This document shows, piece by piece, positions 10,306 through 21,666 of a DNA stretch of 64,000 nt. A program made the position numbers and the translations under genes. This stretch comes from Stomoxys calcitrans (lineage: Eukaryota; Arthropoda; Insecta; Diptera; Muscidae): NCBI RefSeq assembly GCF_963082655.1, contig NC_081552.1, positions 185,178,571 through 185,242,570 of the forward strand, written 5' to 3'. The notes beneath the pieces were generated by a model. That model did not search any database, was not told the DNA's origin, and saw only the letters and a program-made list of their open reading frames with translations. Positions within the stretch are counted from its first letter, which is position 1; every line of letters starts with the position of its first letter.

Positions 10306-11455
10306 AAAAAAAAACAAGGAAAAGCGTGCTAAGTTCGGCAGGGCCGAAACTTATATACCCTCCACCATGGATCGCATTTGTCAAGTTCTTTTCCCGGAAT
10401 CTCTTCTTAGGCAAAAAAGGATATAAGAAAAGATTTGCTTTACTATTAGAGCGATATCAAGATATGGTCCGGTTTGGACTACAATTAAATTATATGTTGG
10501 AGGCCTGTGTAAAATGTCAGCCAATTCGAATAAGAATTGCGCCCTTTGGGGGCTCAAGAAGTAAAATAGAGAGATCGATTTATATGGGAGCTGTATCGGG
10601 CTATAGACCGATTCAGACCATAATAAACACGTATGTTGATGGTCATGAGACAATCGGTCGTACATTCAGGCAAATCGGATAATAATTGCGACCTCTAGAG
10701 GCTCAAGAAGTCAAAAACCCAGATCGGTTTATAAGGCAGCTATATCAGGTTATGAACCGATTTGAACCTTATTTGACACAGTTGTTGAAAGTAAGAATAA
10801 AATACGTCATGCAAAATTTCAGCCAAATCGGATAGAAATTGCGCCCTCTGGAAGCTCAAGAAATCAAGTCCCCAGATCTGTTTATATGACAGCTATATCA
10901 GGTTATGAACCGATTTGAACCATACTTGGCACAGTTGTTGGGTATCATAACAAAATACTTCGTGCAAAAATTCATTCAAATCAGACAAGAATTGCGCCCT
11001 CTAGAGGCTCAAGAAGTTAAGACCCCAGATAGGTTTATATGGGAGCCATATCCGGTTATGGACCGATTTGAACCATACTTGGAAAAATTGTTGGATATCA
11101 TAACAAAACACGTCGCGCAAAATTTCATTCCAATCGGATAAGAATTGCGCACTCTAGAGACTCAAGAAGTCAAGACCCAAGATCGGTTTATATTGCAGCT
11201 ATATCAAAACATGGACCGATATGGCCCATTTACAATACCAACCGATCTACACTAATAAGAAGTATTTGTGCAAAATTTCAAACGGCTAGCTTTACTCCTT
11301 CGGAAGTTAGCGTGCTTTCGACAGACAGAGGGACGGACGGACGAACATGGCTAGGTCGACATAAAATGTCGCGACGATCATGAATATATATACTTTATGG
11401 GGTCTCAGACGAATATTTCGAGTAGTTACAAAAAGAATGGTGGAGGGTATAAAAA
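10306..11455. mobile_element. DINE type I, complete copy
   Basis: Head ACAAGGAAAAGCGTGCTAAG with TTCGGCAGGGCCGAA, then about five ~150 bp units (GCGCCCTCTAGAGGCTCAAG recurring), then the start block in reverse (GTTAGCGTGCTTTCGACAGA, ATATATATACTTTATGGGGT) and the end GGTGGAGGGTATAAAAAA. The frames at 10,326-10,682 and 10,905-11,141 run through the units and contain the repeated residues AQNF, GYRPIQ or MDRFEPYL. They are open because of the repeat and are not genes. Confidence 0.8.
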
Positions 11456-11474
11456 ACTCGCCCACCAAAGTTGT

Positions 11475-11815
11475 TTGACTTTTTTCAGTATTTCATTAGT
11501 GCAAGCAGCACTGATAATAACTATTTCTGTGAAAGTGAATAGTGTTCAGAATACTCTGCCATGTTATCGTGGCGAAATTCAAAAGCGAGCTCTGTGGCAA
11601 ATGTCCAAATTTACTGTTTTATCAAAAAATTGTGTTCGGCGATAAGGTTCATTTCTTGCTAAATCAAAACGTAAACAAGCAAAACTGTCGAATCTGGGAT
11701 GACGAACAGCTACATGCGATACAAGAGTTACCGCATGTGGCTAATCGTTTATGGTATATGACACATAAACTACCTTACTGTCAGCGACAGTTGTGCAAAA
11801 ATGACCTAAGGTAAG
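11475..11815 (+). pseudogene. Tc1-like transposase fragment
   Basis: In the frame of 11,542-11,814, residues FYQKIVFGDKVHFLLNQNVN then KQNCRIWDDEQLHAIQELPH match the first-aspartate region of the transposase at 42,334 and 33,584 (FSDEAHFWLNGYVNKQNCR). The catalytic D is preserved in GDKVHF, although its context FSDEAHF has changed. Neither the helix-turn-helix part nor the second and third catalytic residues are present. No terminal repeats were found. Confidence 0.7.
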
Positions 11816-12180
11816 GTTAAGGTTAGTTTTAAGTGGCAGTCTACCATTCAGACCCACTTAGAAGTACTCGTCCATTGCGATACCTTCTAGTTCCAGCCGT
11901 TGAACAATGTAGATAACTCTAAAAACCCCAACAACTTCCGGATGTTTACATCCGCTAAATCAGACAAATTATCAAAGAAATGAGAACCCGCACTGGCAGT
12001 TCGAAGGAGTGCGGCGGGATACACACACAATAGATGTTCCAAAAATCTCGGGTTCCACGACGTCCTCACAGCTTCTGCAGAAGTCGTTACATGCAACCTT
12101 CAGTCTGTCAACAGACAGTTTTCCGAACAGACAGTGACCTGTTATGACGGACTCAATGATTGCGAGGCACAATGGGAGAA
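11812..12180 (-). pseudogene. Family B LINE C-terminal region and 3' tail
   Basis: On the minus strand the frame of 11,972-12,196 gives ESVITGHCLFGKLSVDRLKV then ACNDFCRSCEDV, parallel to MTGHCLMGKHADRLKIASND and FCPCCEDVEEEE at 32,910-33,230. A frameshift follows. The downstream residues SHFFDNLSDLADVNIRKLLG are read in the other frame (11,887-12,096). The 3' UTR and tail (GCCACTTAAAACTAACCTTA) reach about 11,812. 5'-truncated. Confidence 0.75.
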
Positions 12181-12254
12181 TATAAAAAAAAAACAAAAAC
12201 TATTAAAACATGTGACATGTGAGAAAGGGAATGGTTAGAGCTAAGGTTTTAGCG

Positions 12255-12410
12255 AGATGGTGTGCACAATTTCAACGCTTTAGGTTGTCCGGGAGGCTTT
12301 TGGCAGGCCGCTAAAATTTGTCACCTCTGTACCTCGAAAATTTGTTGGGGCTGTCAAATCTTCGTTTGTGGTTCGATTTCCATTTTTTTTTGCTGGGTAG
12401 TGATAAAAAA
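12255..12410. repeat. Interspersed repeat X, copy 1
   Basis: GCACAATTTCAA, then GGGAGG, then TGTCAAATCTTCGTTTGTGG and TTCGATTTCCA recur, diverged, at 62,905-63,030 (GCCAAATCTTCATTTGTGG, ACGATTTCCA). I do not recognise the family, and no ends or coding capacity are visible. Confidence 0.6.
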
Positions 12411-12704
12411 TCCCTTCAAAAAAGTCCGCTTGAGGTCTATTATATCTCCCCTGGTTTTCATATTTTTTACTACTTTTTTTTCGATTTTCTCTCACTGTGC
12501 GACGTCTGTTCGAGCCAGCGCTAAGCGGTAGACCTCTTCAAGTCTTTATTAGGCCAGATAATAATAATAATTTTGGAGTGTTCACAGAAGTAAAGTACAC
12601 ATATGCACTAAGATCATTTCTGAACACTTTAAGCAGAGTCCATGGTGGTGGGTTCCCAAGATTCCGTCCGAACGTAGCACGTTTCATTGTATTCATTTGA
12701 AGTT

Positions 12705-13852
12705 TAATTTTTATACCCTCCACCATAGGATGGGGTTATACTAATTTCGTCATTCTGTTTGTAACACCTCGAAATATGCGTCTAAGACCCCATAAATTAT
12801 ATATGTTCTTGATCGTCATGCCATTTTAAGTCGATCTTGCCATGTCCGGCCATCTGTCTGTCGAAAGCACGATAACTTTCGAAGGAGTAAAGCAAGTCGC
12901 TTTGAAATTTTGCACAAATACTTTTTATTAGTGTAGATCAGTTGGGATTGTAAATGGGCCAAATCGGATCATGTTTTGATATAGCTGCCATATAAACCAA
13001 TCTTGAGTCTAGACTTCTTGAGCCTCTAAAAGGCGCAATTCTCGTCTGATTTGTCTGAAATGTTGCACGTGGTGTTTTGGTATAACTTCCAACAACTGCG
13101 CTAAGCTTCAAATCGTTCATAATCTGGTATAGCTGTCGTATAAACCGATTATGGATCTTGACTTCTTAAGCCAAAAGAGTGCGGAATTCTCATCCGATTT
13201 GGCTGAAATTTTGCCTGAGGTATTTTATTACGACTTTCAACAACTGTGCTGAGTATGGTTGAAATCGGTCCATAACTGGATATAGCTGTCACATAAACCT
13301 ATCTGGAGTCTTGACTTCTTGAGCGTCTAGAGGGCGCAATTTCTAACCGATTTGGCTGAAATTTTGCACGACGTGTTTTGGTATGACTTTCAACAACTGT
13401 GCTAAGTATGGTCTAAATCGGCCTGTAGCCTGATATAGCTGCCATGTAAACCGACCATAGACTTTGACTTCTTTAGCCACTAGAGGGCGCAATTCTTATC
13501 CGATTTGGCTAAAATTTTGTATGACGTGTTTTGTTATGACTTTTAATAACTGTGCCAAATATGGTTCAAATCGATCTCTCTATTGTACTTGTTGAGCCCC
13601 TAAAGGACGCATTCTTACTCGAATTGGCTGGAATTTTACACAATGACTTCTATTATGATCTCCAAAATTCAATTCAATTATGGTCCGAATAGGACCATAA
13701 CTTGATATAGCTCCAATATTATAGCAATTCTTTTCTTTTATCCTTTGTTTGTTTAAAAAGAGATATCAGGAAAAGAACTCGACAAATGCGATCTATGGTG
13801 GAGGGTATATAAGATTCGGCCCGGCCGAACTTAGCACGCTTTTACTTGTTTT
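12705..13852. mobile_element. DINE type I, complete copy
   Basis: Starts TTTATACCCTCCACCATAGG at 12,711 and carries CATGTCCGGCCATCTGTCTG. It has about five tandem units and ends GGCCCGGCCGAACTTAGCAC with CTTTTACTTGTTTT at 13,852. This is the opposite orientation to 10,306-11,455 and the same layout as 5,624-6,271 with more units, so unit number differs between copies. Confidence 0.85.
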
Positions 13853-15850
13853 AAATATTTTTCTTCCAATTGAAATTACTTCCACAATTGATGGAATACA
13901 TTCTATTATTATTTTCTTTTTTGTATTTTTTTTTTAAATTTCCTTTATTTGTTTGGGAATTCGGGTCGTAAATCACAACAGATGTTGATGGCTATATGAG
14001 ATTTGAACGCATTTGAACACAGATATTTGTGCCTTTGGGTATTTATTTTTGCCGGTGTTTGCTAACAATTTAGTTTTTGTTGTTGTTGATTTTTTCCTTT
14101 TGACTTGTGTGAAACAACACAAATATTATAAATGTATTTTCGTCACTTGAACGCAAAACGAAAAAAAAAAAATTAAAAAAGTGATGAGACAATTTTTTTA
14201 TAGTTTTGAAATTTGTTGAACACCGCTATGAAACCTTTAAAAACGTAACGGAAACATTTAGGCCACATAAAACAAGCAAATGTACAGACAAAACGGGAAG
14301 GAAATTCTTAATCTCGTAATAATAACAAAAAAAAAAGAAAGACTGTCAGTGAAAAAAAAAAAAAAAAAACAAGCTAAAATACATCTTACATCATTTTTCG
14401 ATATTTTAATTTTAATGGCAGTTTAAAAAAAAGTTGAATGAAAACACTCCAAGCAACAAAAATATGAGGCTTTAAGCTATGAAATTTAATTACGCTTATA
14501 ATTTATTGTGCCATTGTTGAATTGCAACTTGGCTGAATGCTTTTCATATGTTGTGTCCCATTGACAAATATGGCATCAAACTTGATGCGTTTTGGGTCGT
14601 GTTCTGTTGGCGGCTGGGTAACCAAATAAGGCTTCAAAGGAATGTAATTGATCATCTAATGATAAAGTGATCGTATGGATCGATCGAACGATGGATGCCT
14701 GGAGACAGGGTTCAGGCTTTGGCTTGGCTGCCTATTAGACTTTAATATCCATTTCATGTTTTTGTTATTGCGGTTGTTCATCAAAATCGATCGTTGAGAT
14801 ATTAATGGCAAAAATTATTGTAGAAAACACACAAAGTGAAAAAAAAAATTGAAAAACCAAAAACACAAATTTATAATAAATACTGACATTAACTGTCAGC
14901 TCGAAAAACCAAAAACCCCAAACGAGCTAGAATTTTTAATATTTTTTTTTTTTAGAGTTTCGGTGCTTTTCTATGACTGGCTTGGTGCTTGTTGGTGGCT
15001 GCTTGATTTGTGACCGATTTATATAACATCAAAAAAGACATTTTGATTAATTTAATCTTCCCCAAAGATAATTTCATTATATGCATATGAATAATGTCGG
15101 TGGTTGTTGTTGTTGGTTGTTTTATTCTGCTGACAACATTTTGCGGTCTCGATTATCCATCCATATTGATTGCAATCAATTAAAATGCGTTGTTACAAAT
15201 TTTCCATTGAAAATGTCCACGTATGATGGGTTTTGGGGGTGATCTGGTTTCTACTAAATACCACAATAAACAAAACCGTATTGCTTTTCCTTTAAGACAA
15301 TATTTTTGTAATTTTTTTTTGTAATTTTTTCAATAAATACAACAAAAATTCTGTATCTATTTTTGTTTTATGTTTTTTTTTTTTTCGTCTAATGTTGTTG
15401 TTTTTGAATTGTTTTCCTTTTATTAGCTTCGTTACGTTTCGTTTTTTCTGGCGTACTCGTTAAACAAAACGACAACAACGTATTGGCTGAAGATCTAAAT
15501 ATTGACTGAATTCATAATGATTTTGAAAATTTCTTTTATAAAAATTCTCCGCCTTTGCCACAAAATTCTACAAAATAGTCGTCATTGTTAGCGTACAGAC
15601 TCAGCGCCAGCCGCACAGCAGCTCATTGGCGCACAGCTTCATAATAAAGGAGATCTTTATATGAACGAAATATCTTTTGCTCTTACATTAGTAAGAGTAT
15701 AAGGAAACGAAAAACTAACGCCTGTTTCCCCCCACAAATGTGAATAAGGGAAAAGGAAAATTCTCTCTGTTATTGTCAAAAAATTCTCTTCATAAAAAAC
15801 ATTTGTAGACTTTTAATGCTCTCAGAGTATGCCAAACGTACGAGATACTC
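13853..15850. other. Unique intron-like DNA, no gene seen
   Basis: About 2 kb of AT-rich DNA with poly-A and poly-T tracts (14,160, 14,350, 15,380), GTTGTTGTTG runs (15,095-15,120) and no recognisable transposon. The palindrome GATCGTATGGATCGATCGAA region near 14,670 is short. No exon with good splice context and an open frame could be defended. Confidence 0.55.
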
Positions 15851-15854
15851 TACT

Positions 15855-16250
15855 GACTGACTGAATTTTATTTAAGAACTACCTGGACAGGGCCCACTCC
15901 GCTGTGCCTTTATTCTCTCTCTCTCTTATTTTATCTGAACCCTATAGTATCTCGGCCAGGAAACAAGTCCTGCTTGGGGATGCTGATACGGCCTTTCAGA
16001 CATTTTACCCCAATGTGGATATTGTATTGGTGATTTACTCCCAAAAACCATTCATTTGAGTCTCATATTGCTATGGTCGGTAAATATGTCCCGTTAGGAG
16101 GATATTTTTTGGGGTGAGGTGGGCCCCAATAAATCAGATTCGTGCTCTAGTCTCAAATACCTTTCATTTGAGCCCCACATTATCATTATTGGTGGCGCGG
16201 CCCCTTAATATCCCACCGTTAATAAGGATATCAAAATTTCTGTTTATGAG
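15855..16250. repeat. Interspersed repeat with a ~125 bp internal period
   Basis: CCATTCATTTGAGTCTCATA with TTGCTATGGTCGGTAAATAT at about 16,047-16,090 recurs as CCTTTCATTTGAGCCCCACA at about 16,161. I believe this theme (CCTTTCATTTGAGTCCCATA) is a common muscoid repeat, but it could not be searched here. It stops at the DINE head at 16,258. Confidence 0.55.
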
Positions 16251-16257
16251 TTATTTA

Positions 16258-16957
16258 AAACAAGTAAAAAAGCGTTAAGTTCGGCCGGGCCGAACTTTGG
16301 ATACCCACCACCCTGAGTATATATTTAAACCACCATTTGTCATAATCCGGTGAAAAATGCAAAATTTATGCCCCCATAGCAGCTTTAACGCAATATGGTC
16401 CGATTTGGACCAAATTCGACACGGATATTGAGAGATCTAAATAGTATAAGTCACTGTTAAATTTTGTAGAGCAAAATATTAGTCTTTTTGGTAGCAATAT
16501 TCAAATATACACCGATCTGAACCATCTACGACACGGATGTGGAAGAGCCTAACATAAGTCAATAAGTCAATGTGTTTGAGCGAAATCGGATTATAAAAGT
16601 GCCTTTTATGGGGTTAAGACATTAAATCGAGAGATCGGTCTATATAGCAGCTATATCCAAATCTGAACCGATCTGGGCCAAATTGAAGAGGAATGTCGAA
16701 GAACCTAACACAACTCACTGTCCCACATTTCGGCGATATGGAACAATAAATGCGCCTTTTAATGGACCAAAACCTTACATCGAGAGATCGGGCTATATTT
16801 CAGTTATATCAAAATCTGGACCGATTTGGGCCAAATCGCAAAAGTCCCAAATTTTGGAGAAAACGGACAATAAATGCACCTTTTATGGGCCAAAAACCTT
16901 ATATGGAGAGATCATTCTATATGGTAGCTACATCCAAATCTGGACCGATTTGACAAG
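16258..16957. mobile_element. DINE type II, 5' part only
   Basis: Head AACAAGTAAAAAAGCGTTAA followed by the perfect palindrome TTCGGCCGGGCCGAA and GGATACCCACCACC. It has about four ~150 bp units (GAGAGATCGGTCTATATAGC, AACCGATCTGGGCCAAATTG). At about 16,957 it passes without a gap into type I sequence in reverse order, so its other end is missing. Confidence 0.75.
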
Positions 16958-18003
16958 TACTTTTTATTAGTGTAGGTCGGTTGGGATTGTAAATGGGCCA
17001 AATCGGTCCATGTTTTGATATAGCTGCCATATAAACCGCTTTTGGGTCTTGACTTCTTGAGCCTCTAGAGGACGCAATCCTTATCCGATTTGACTGATAT
17101 TTTCCACGTGGTGTTTTGGTATTGCATCCAAAAACTGTGTTAAGTATGGTTCAAATCGGATCATAATCTGTTGCTAATTTTGCCCATGAACATTCCACTA
17201 AGGAACAGGGGCAAACTTCTCACATATTAATGAGTGCAGTGCGAATCAAGTTCAAGCTCAATGATAAGGGGCCTCCTTTTTATAGATGAGTCCGAGCGCG
17301 ACACCTATTTGGAGAGAATTTATACATGGCATAGTACCTCACAAATGTTGCCAGCTTTAGCAGGGAAAAACCACCGCTGAAATTTTTTTCTGATGGACTC
17401 GCCAGGATTCGAACCCATGCGTTCAGCGTCATAGGCGGACATGCTAACCTCCGATCTTGGGTCTTGACTTTTCGAGCTTTTAGAGGGCGCAATTCTTATC
17501 CAATTTGGCTGTAATTTTGCACGTGGTGTTTTGGTGTCACTTCCAACAATTATGCTCAGTATGAATCCAATCGGTTCATAACCCGATATAGCTTTCATAT
17601 AAACCGATCTTGAGTCTTGAATTCTTGAGCCGCTAGATGGCGCAATTCTCATCCGATTTGACAGAAGTTTTGTACCATGACCTTCAACATACGTGCCCAA
17701 TATGGTCTGAATCGATCTAAAGCTCCGATATAAACCGATCTACCGATTTTGTTTCTTGAGTCCTTACAAGGCGCAATTCTTTTCCGAATGGACTGAAATA
17801 TTACAGAATTACTTGTACAATGTCCAGCATTCAATTCATTTATGGTCCGAATCGGACTACAACTTGATATAGCTCCAATAGCATAAAAGTTCTTATTTAT
17901 TATTCTTTGTTTGCCTAAAAAGGGATACCGCGCATAGAAATCGACAAATGCGATCCATGGTGGAGGGTATAAAAGATTCGGCCCGGCATGCTCTTATTTG
18001 TTT
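16958..18003. mobile_element. DINE type I, head-truncated, split by a SINE
   Basis: Enters at AGTACTTTTTATTAGTGTAG, inside the block that normally follows the start region, so the TATACCC start is lost. Units continue to 17,171, are interrupted by the SINE, and resume at CCGATCTTGGGTCTTGACTT (17,452). The right end is GATTCGGCCCGGC with CTTATTTGTTT at about 18,003. About 20 bp expected between the two halves are missing. Confidence 0.7.
17172..17451 (-). mobile_element. tRNA-derived SINE, family 1, head-truncated
   Basis: Same family as 7972-8286: TTGCCCATGAACATTCCACT at the left, CTTATCATTGAGCTTGAACT on the minus strand, and box B GGGTTCGAATCCTGGCGAG at about 17,399-17,417. It stops after AGGTTAGCATGTCCGCC and lacks the first ~20 bases of the head. 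No clear target duplication. Confidence 0.8.
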
Positions 18004-18750
18004 AAATTTTTTTTTTGTAATTTTATCAATTGTGCGGGGAAGTCAGCGTTCGCCATGTCATGAGCCAGAAGTTTATTCAGGAATTCCAACTTTAGGGGCC
18101 TGCCACATGATCTCGCTAACATCTCATCTCTAATCATTCCAAATTTCAAAGCGATATCTCTAACCGTTTTCACACGGCATACTTTTAGTAGTTTTTTTTC
18201 GATTTTATCCCCTGTTTTCGTAGTTATCCCAACGACTTATATCTTATATTTTGCTTATTCGTATCAAAAGTAAAAAAATGCTTTACTCCTCCAAAGTGGC
18301 AACTCTAACCAACAACATCTTCCACGCACTTAGGCTACATCAAGAAAAAAAGAGCACATATCCGAAATCTTCTCCCACATTGTTCTCAGTTAAACAAAAA
18401 ATATCTCAAAGGGAAAGGAGAGAATTTTATCTAAAAATTTCCCCCCCAAGTGAGACTATCAATTTGAAACCCCCAACCAATATATGTTAAAGAAAACGAG
18501 ATTAAGAGACTTTGGTGTGTAAACTCATGAGGGGGTAAAGTATGTGAGAACAACACAAATGAATTCTGTAAATAATACAACAAAAACTCATGGGTGGTGT
18601 TGTATTGTGATGTCGAGATCTTATATTCGGTCACCTGTTTTCGGGCGACTTTGTCTGTGGATGAGCGATAGCGTAAATATTTTATGTTATTTTCGGCAGC
18701 ATTGCATGTTGCATCGTCAAATTGCCCATTGTCAACACTAAAAGAAAAGG
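18004..18750. other. Unique or unclassified DNA, no gene seen
   Basis: TTTTTTTTCGATTTTATCCC near 18,190 resembles DNA near 12,475, which may be part of an older repeat. The small frames on both strands at 18,251-18,741 show no motif. Confidence 0.5.
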
Positions 18751-18751
18751 A

Positions 18752-20008
18752 GGTGGAGCCAAATTGGATAATAACTGCGCCCTCTAGAGGCTCAAGAAGT
18801 CAAGAACCCAGATCGGTTTCTATGGCAGCTATATTAGGTTATGTACCGATTTGATATTGAAAGTTATAACAAAACACCTCATGCAAAATTTCAGCCAAAC
18901 CGGATGAGAATTGCGCCATCTAGCAGCTCAAGACCCAAGACCGGTTTATATGGCAGCTATATTAAGTTATTAACCGATTTGAACCATATTTAGCGCAGTG
19001 GTTGGAAGTGACACCAAAATAACACGTGCAAAATTACAGCCAAATCGGATAAGAGTTGCGCCCTCTAAAAGCTGAAGAAGTCAATACCCAAGATCGGTTT
19101 ATACGGCAGCTATATCAGGTTATGAACCGATTTGAACCATATCTAGTACAGTTGTTAGAAGTAATGTTAAAACACCATTTGAGTCAAATCGACGAGAATT
19201 GCGCCCTATAGAGGCTCAAGATGTCAAGACCCAAGATCGGTTTATATGGCAGGTATATCAAAACATGAACCGAGCGTGGTTAATGCGATAATTGTATCGT
19301 AAATGCGTTTTCGCTATTAATACGATTCAAATACAACATACCAACGCACGGCCCTTGAAGCCAACACACCTAATATGGTTGAAAAGTCTTCTAACCAAAG
19401 ACGAAAAACGTTCCATAGTGGTTGGTGTGTGTTGGATTTGAAACTGGGTACACGGAGCAACAGCGAAAGCCGTTGCCGTTGTCTAGCGTTCGAAGCCATC
19501 AATACAATTTCCAAAAGATGCACAAAATCATGTGTAGTACGGAAGAAGTGTAATTTGCCACAGAAAGAATGTCTTCTAACCAAAGACGAAACACGTCCCA
19601 TAATGGTTTGTGTGTGTTGCTATCTTTGGCTTCCCTTTGCCATTTGCATCTCCGATCATTAAGGTCGTCTCGAAAGAGAAGAGAAACAAACAAAAATTGT
19701 AAAATTAATTGATCTTCGCCCTAACAGGCAAAAAACTTGAAAAATTCACCGATTTGGCCCATTTAAAATCCCAACCGACCTACACTAATAAAAAGTATTT
19801 GTGCAAAATTTCAAGCCCCTAGCCTTACTCTTTTGAAAGTTAGCGTGCTTTTGACAGACAGACCGACGGACAGACAAGGCTAGATCGACTTAAAATGTCA
19901 TGACGATCAAGAATATATATACTTTATGGGGTCTTAGACGCATATTTCGAGGTGTTATAAACAGAATGACGAAATTAGTATACCCAAATCCTATGGTGGT
20001 GGGTATAA
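18752..20008. mobile_element. DINE type I, interrupted by an insertion
   Basis: Units run from AGCCAAATTGGATAATAACT (18,758) to 19,273. The last unit is split by the 19,274-19,747 insertion. The element then continues through CCCATTTAAAATCCCAACCG, the GACAGACAGACCGACGG block and ATATATATACTTTATGGGGT to the end GGTGGTGGGTATAAAAT. The head with the GGCCG palindrome is missing on the left. Confidence 0.8.
19274..19747 (-). mobile_element. Unclassified SINE-like insertion, 474 bp, 5 bp flanking repeat
   Basis: The DINE unit is cut between ACCGA (19,269-19,273) and ACCGA (19,748-19,752), a candidate 5 bp target duplication. The inserted DNA contains CTTCTAACCAAAGACGAAAA twice (about 19,390 and 19,569) around a 180 bp internal segment. 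Related DNA lies at 58,917-59,165 and 59,214-59,360. The end TTGTCTCGAAAGAGAA-to-CTTGAAAAATT is shared with the copy at 35,378-35,525, where it adjoins a tRNA-like box B. The minus orientation is inferred from that. No coding capacity. Confidence 0.65.
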
Positions 20009-20180
20009 AATTACATCCAGTGTCGTATCGCTTATTTTTGTTCAATTTTGCAAAAAAAAAAAAAAAATAACGTTCCCGACAGTATCGAATGAGGGGAGCA
20101 AATGCCCCTGGTTTTGGGCCCAGGGGCATTTGCTCCAAAAACGAACTTCTGATTCGTATTCCTGGGATCAACCCACATCT
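20009..20180. other. Short unique stretch with a 17 bp hairpin
   Basis: Contains a 15-16 base poly-A tract at 20,052-20,067 and a perfect inverted repeat: GGAGCAAATGCCCCTGG at 20,095-20,111 is the reverse complement of 20,120-20,136. No gene. Confidence 0.8.
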
Positions 20181-21260
20181 ACATAACATAATTTCAGCGC
20201 AATCGGGGGCGCATCCCCGTCAAATTCATTTTTGCCAAAGTGTAGAGACTTAAATTAACACAGTCCGGTTTTCCTACTTTTGAAATGAAATTGACCCTTA
20301 TCTCCAACCATCCATCTCCCAGGAACATGTAGTACATGCCAATAAAAGCAGAATATACCTCCCAAGGCCAGAAAGCCAATTTGTCGGACACTTCACCCTA
20401 ACCTTAATCTTCGATTTAAGCGAAATTATGTTTTCTAACTTATGGTAACACAAAAATATAAATTTCTTAAAAAAAAAACAGTTTGGGGTCAAGTTACCTG
20501 GGGGAACGCCCCATCCCAAAACTCATCCAAAGGGACATGTATACCGAATGGGGCAATATGGGTATGAAATTAAAGGTATTTGCGAGGCAAGTACGAATCT
20601 GATATAAAAGTTTGGCCCTGGGTAACACAAAAACATAAATTTCTTTTAAAAAAAAGTTTGGGATCAAGTTACCTGGGGGAACGCCCCTCCCCAAAACTAA
20701 TCCAAATGGACATGTTTACCGAATAGGGTAATAGGTGTATACAAGTAAAGGCATTTGTGAGTAGAGTATGAATCTGATATAAAAACTTGGTTTCGGGGGA
20801 CTGGGGCCGTCCCACCCTAATCTGATATAAAAACTTGGTTTCGGGGGACTGGGGGCCGTCCCACCCTAACAAATTCACCCTAAAAGGACATGTAGGCCGA
20901 TCTTGACAATATGGGTGCCCGATGAATATATAAATCTCATATTATTACTTGTGACCAAGTGTATCGATACAAGTATACTAGTTGGACCAATATGAGAATC
21001 AAATTAGGTTAAAATCTTAGCAGCCCGAGCTCCATTAAAACACCTGCCTACAGGACATGCAGACCTAATGGGACAATATTGGACCCCAATGAAAATTCTT
21101 TGAGAGTACAAAACGAATCTGATAACTTTATTTGGCCCACATCAACAAATCCCCATACGGTAATGAAGACTGATCAGTACAAAATAGAATTCTAAGGAAA
21201 AATCTTTGCGAGTGAAGAACAGATTTGCATCCAAATTTGGTTGAAACTTCATATAGCATG
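20181..21260. repeat. Diverged tandem repeat, unit about 175 bp
   Basis: The marker CCAAAACTCATCCAAAGGGA + CATGTATACCGAATGGGGCA recurs at about 20,513, 20,691, 20,868 and 21,037 (spacings 178, 177 and 169), each followed by GAATCTGATATAAAA. The first ~250 bp and last ~100 bp look like more decayed units. Inside, 20,770-20,868 is an almost exact 49 bp direct duplication containing TTGGTTTCGGGGGACTGGG. No shared open frame. Confidence 0.8.
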
Positions 21261-21439
21261 AACCTGTGCGTCTTTTATAATATTGTATTGGATGTAATAC
21301 CTTTATAAAAGGATTATGAATGTTAATAGCGAAAATGCTAAACGAATAAGTAAATGTGGGTTTGGGAAGGATCTATCGTTCTAAACGTTTTGACCGTCAA
21401 TATATTTGAAGAACTACTTATTTTTAAAAAGCCATTTTA

Positions 21440-21663
21440 AGGGTGGTACTATATTCGGTTTTAGCGAAATTTTTTCATGATTACTTAGTTAGATAATAGA
21501 TTTTGAAGCAAAAAACTTGCAATTTATTCAGTAGGATATTCCCTCATTATTTTCGAAATAAAAATTCATAAAATTATTATATTGAGATTCTTGTAGTTTT
21601 TCAAAAAAGTAACCGTGAATAACATGTGTTTTTACAGGTGAAAAATGAATATAGTACCAGCCT
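21440..21663. mobile_element. MITE, 224 bp, TTA target duplication
   Basis: The left end AGGGTGGTACTATATTC and the right end GAATATAGTACCAGCCT are 17 bp terminal inverted repeats with one mismatch. TTA precedes (21,437-21,439) and follows (21,664-21,666). A 3 bp TTA/TWA duplication is typical of PIF/Harbinger, which makes this class the best guess. No coding capacity. Confidence 0.7.
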
Positions 21664-21666
21664 TTA

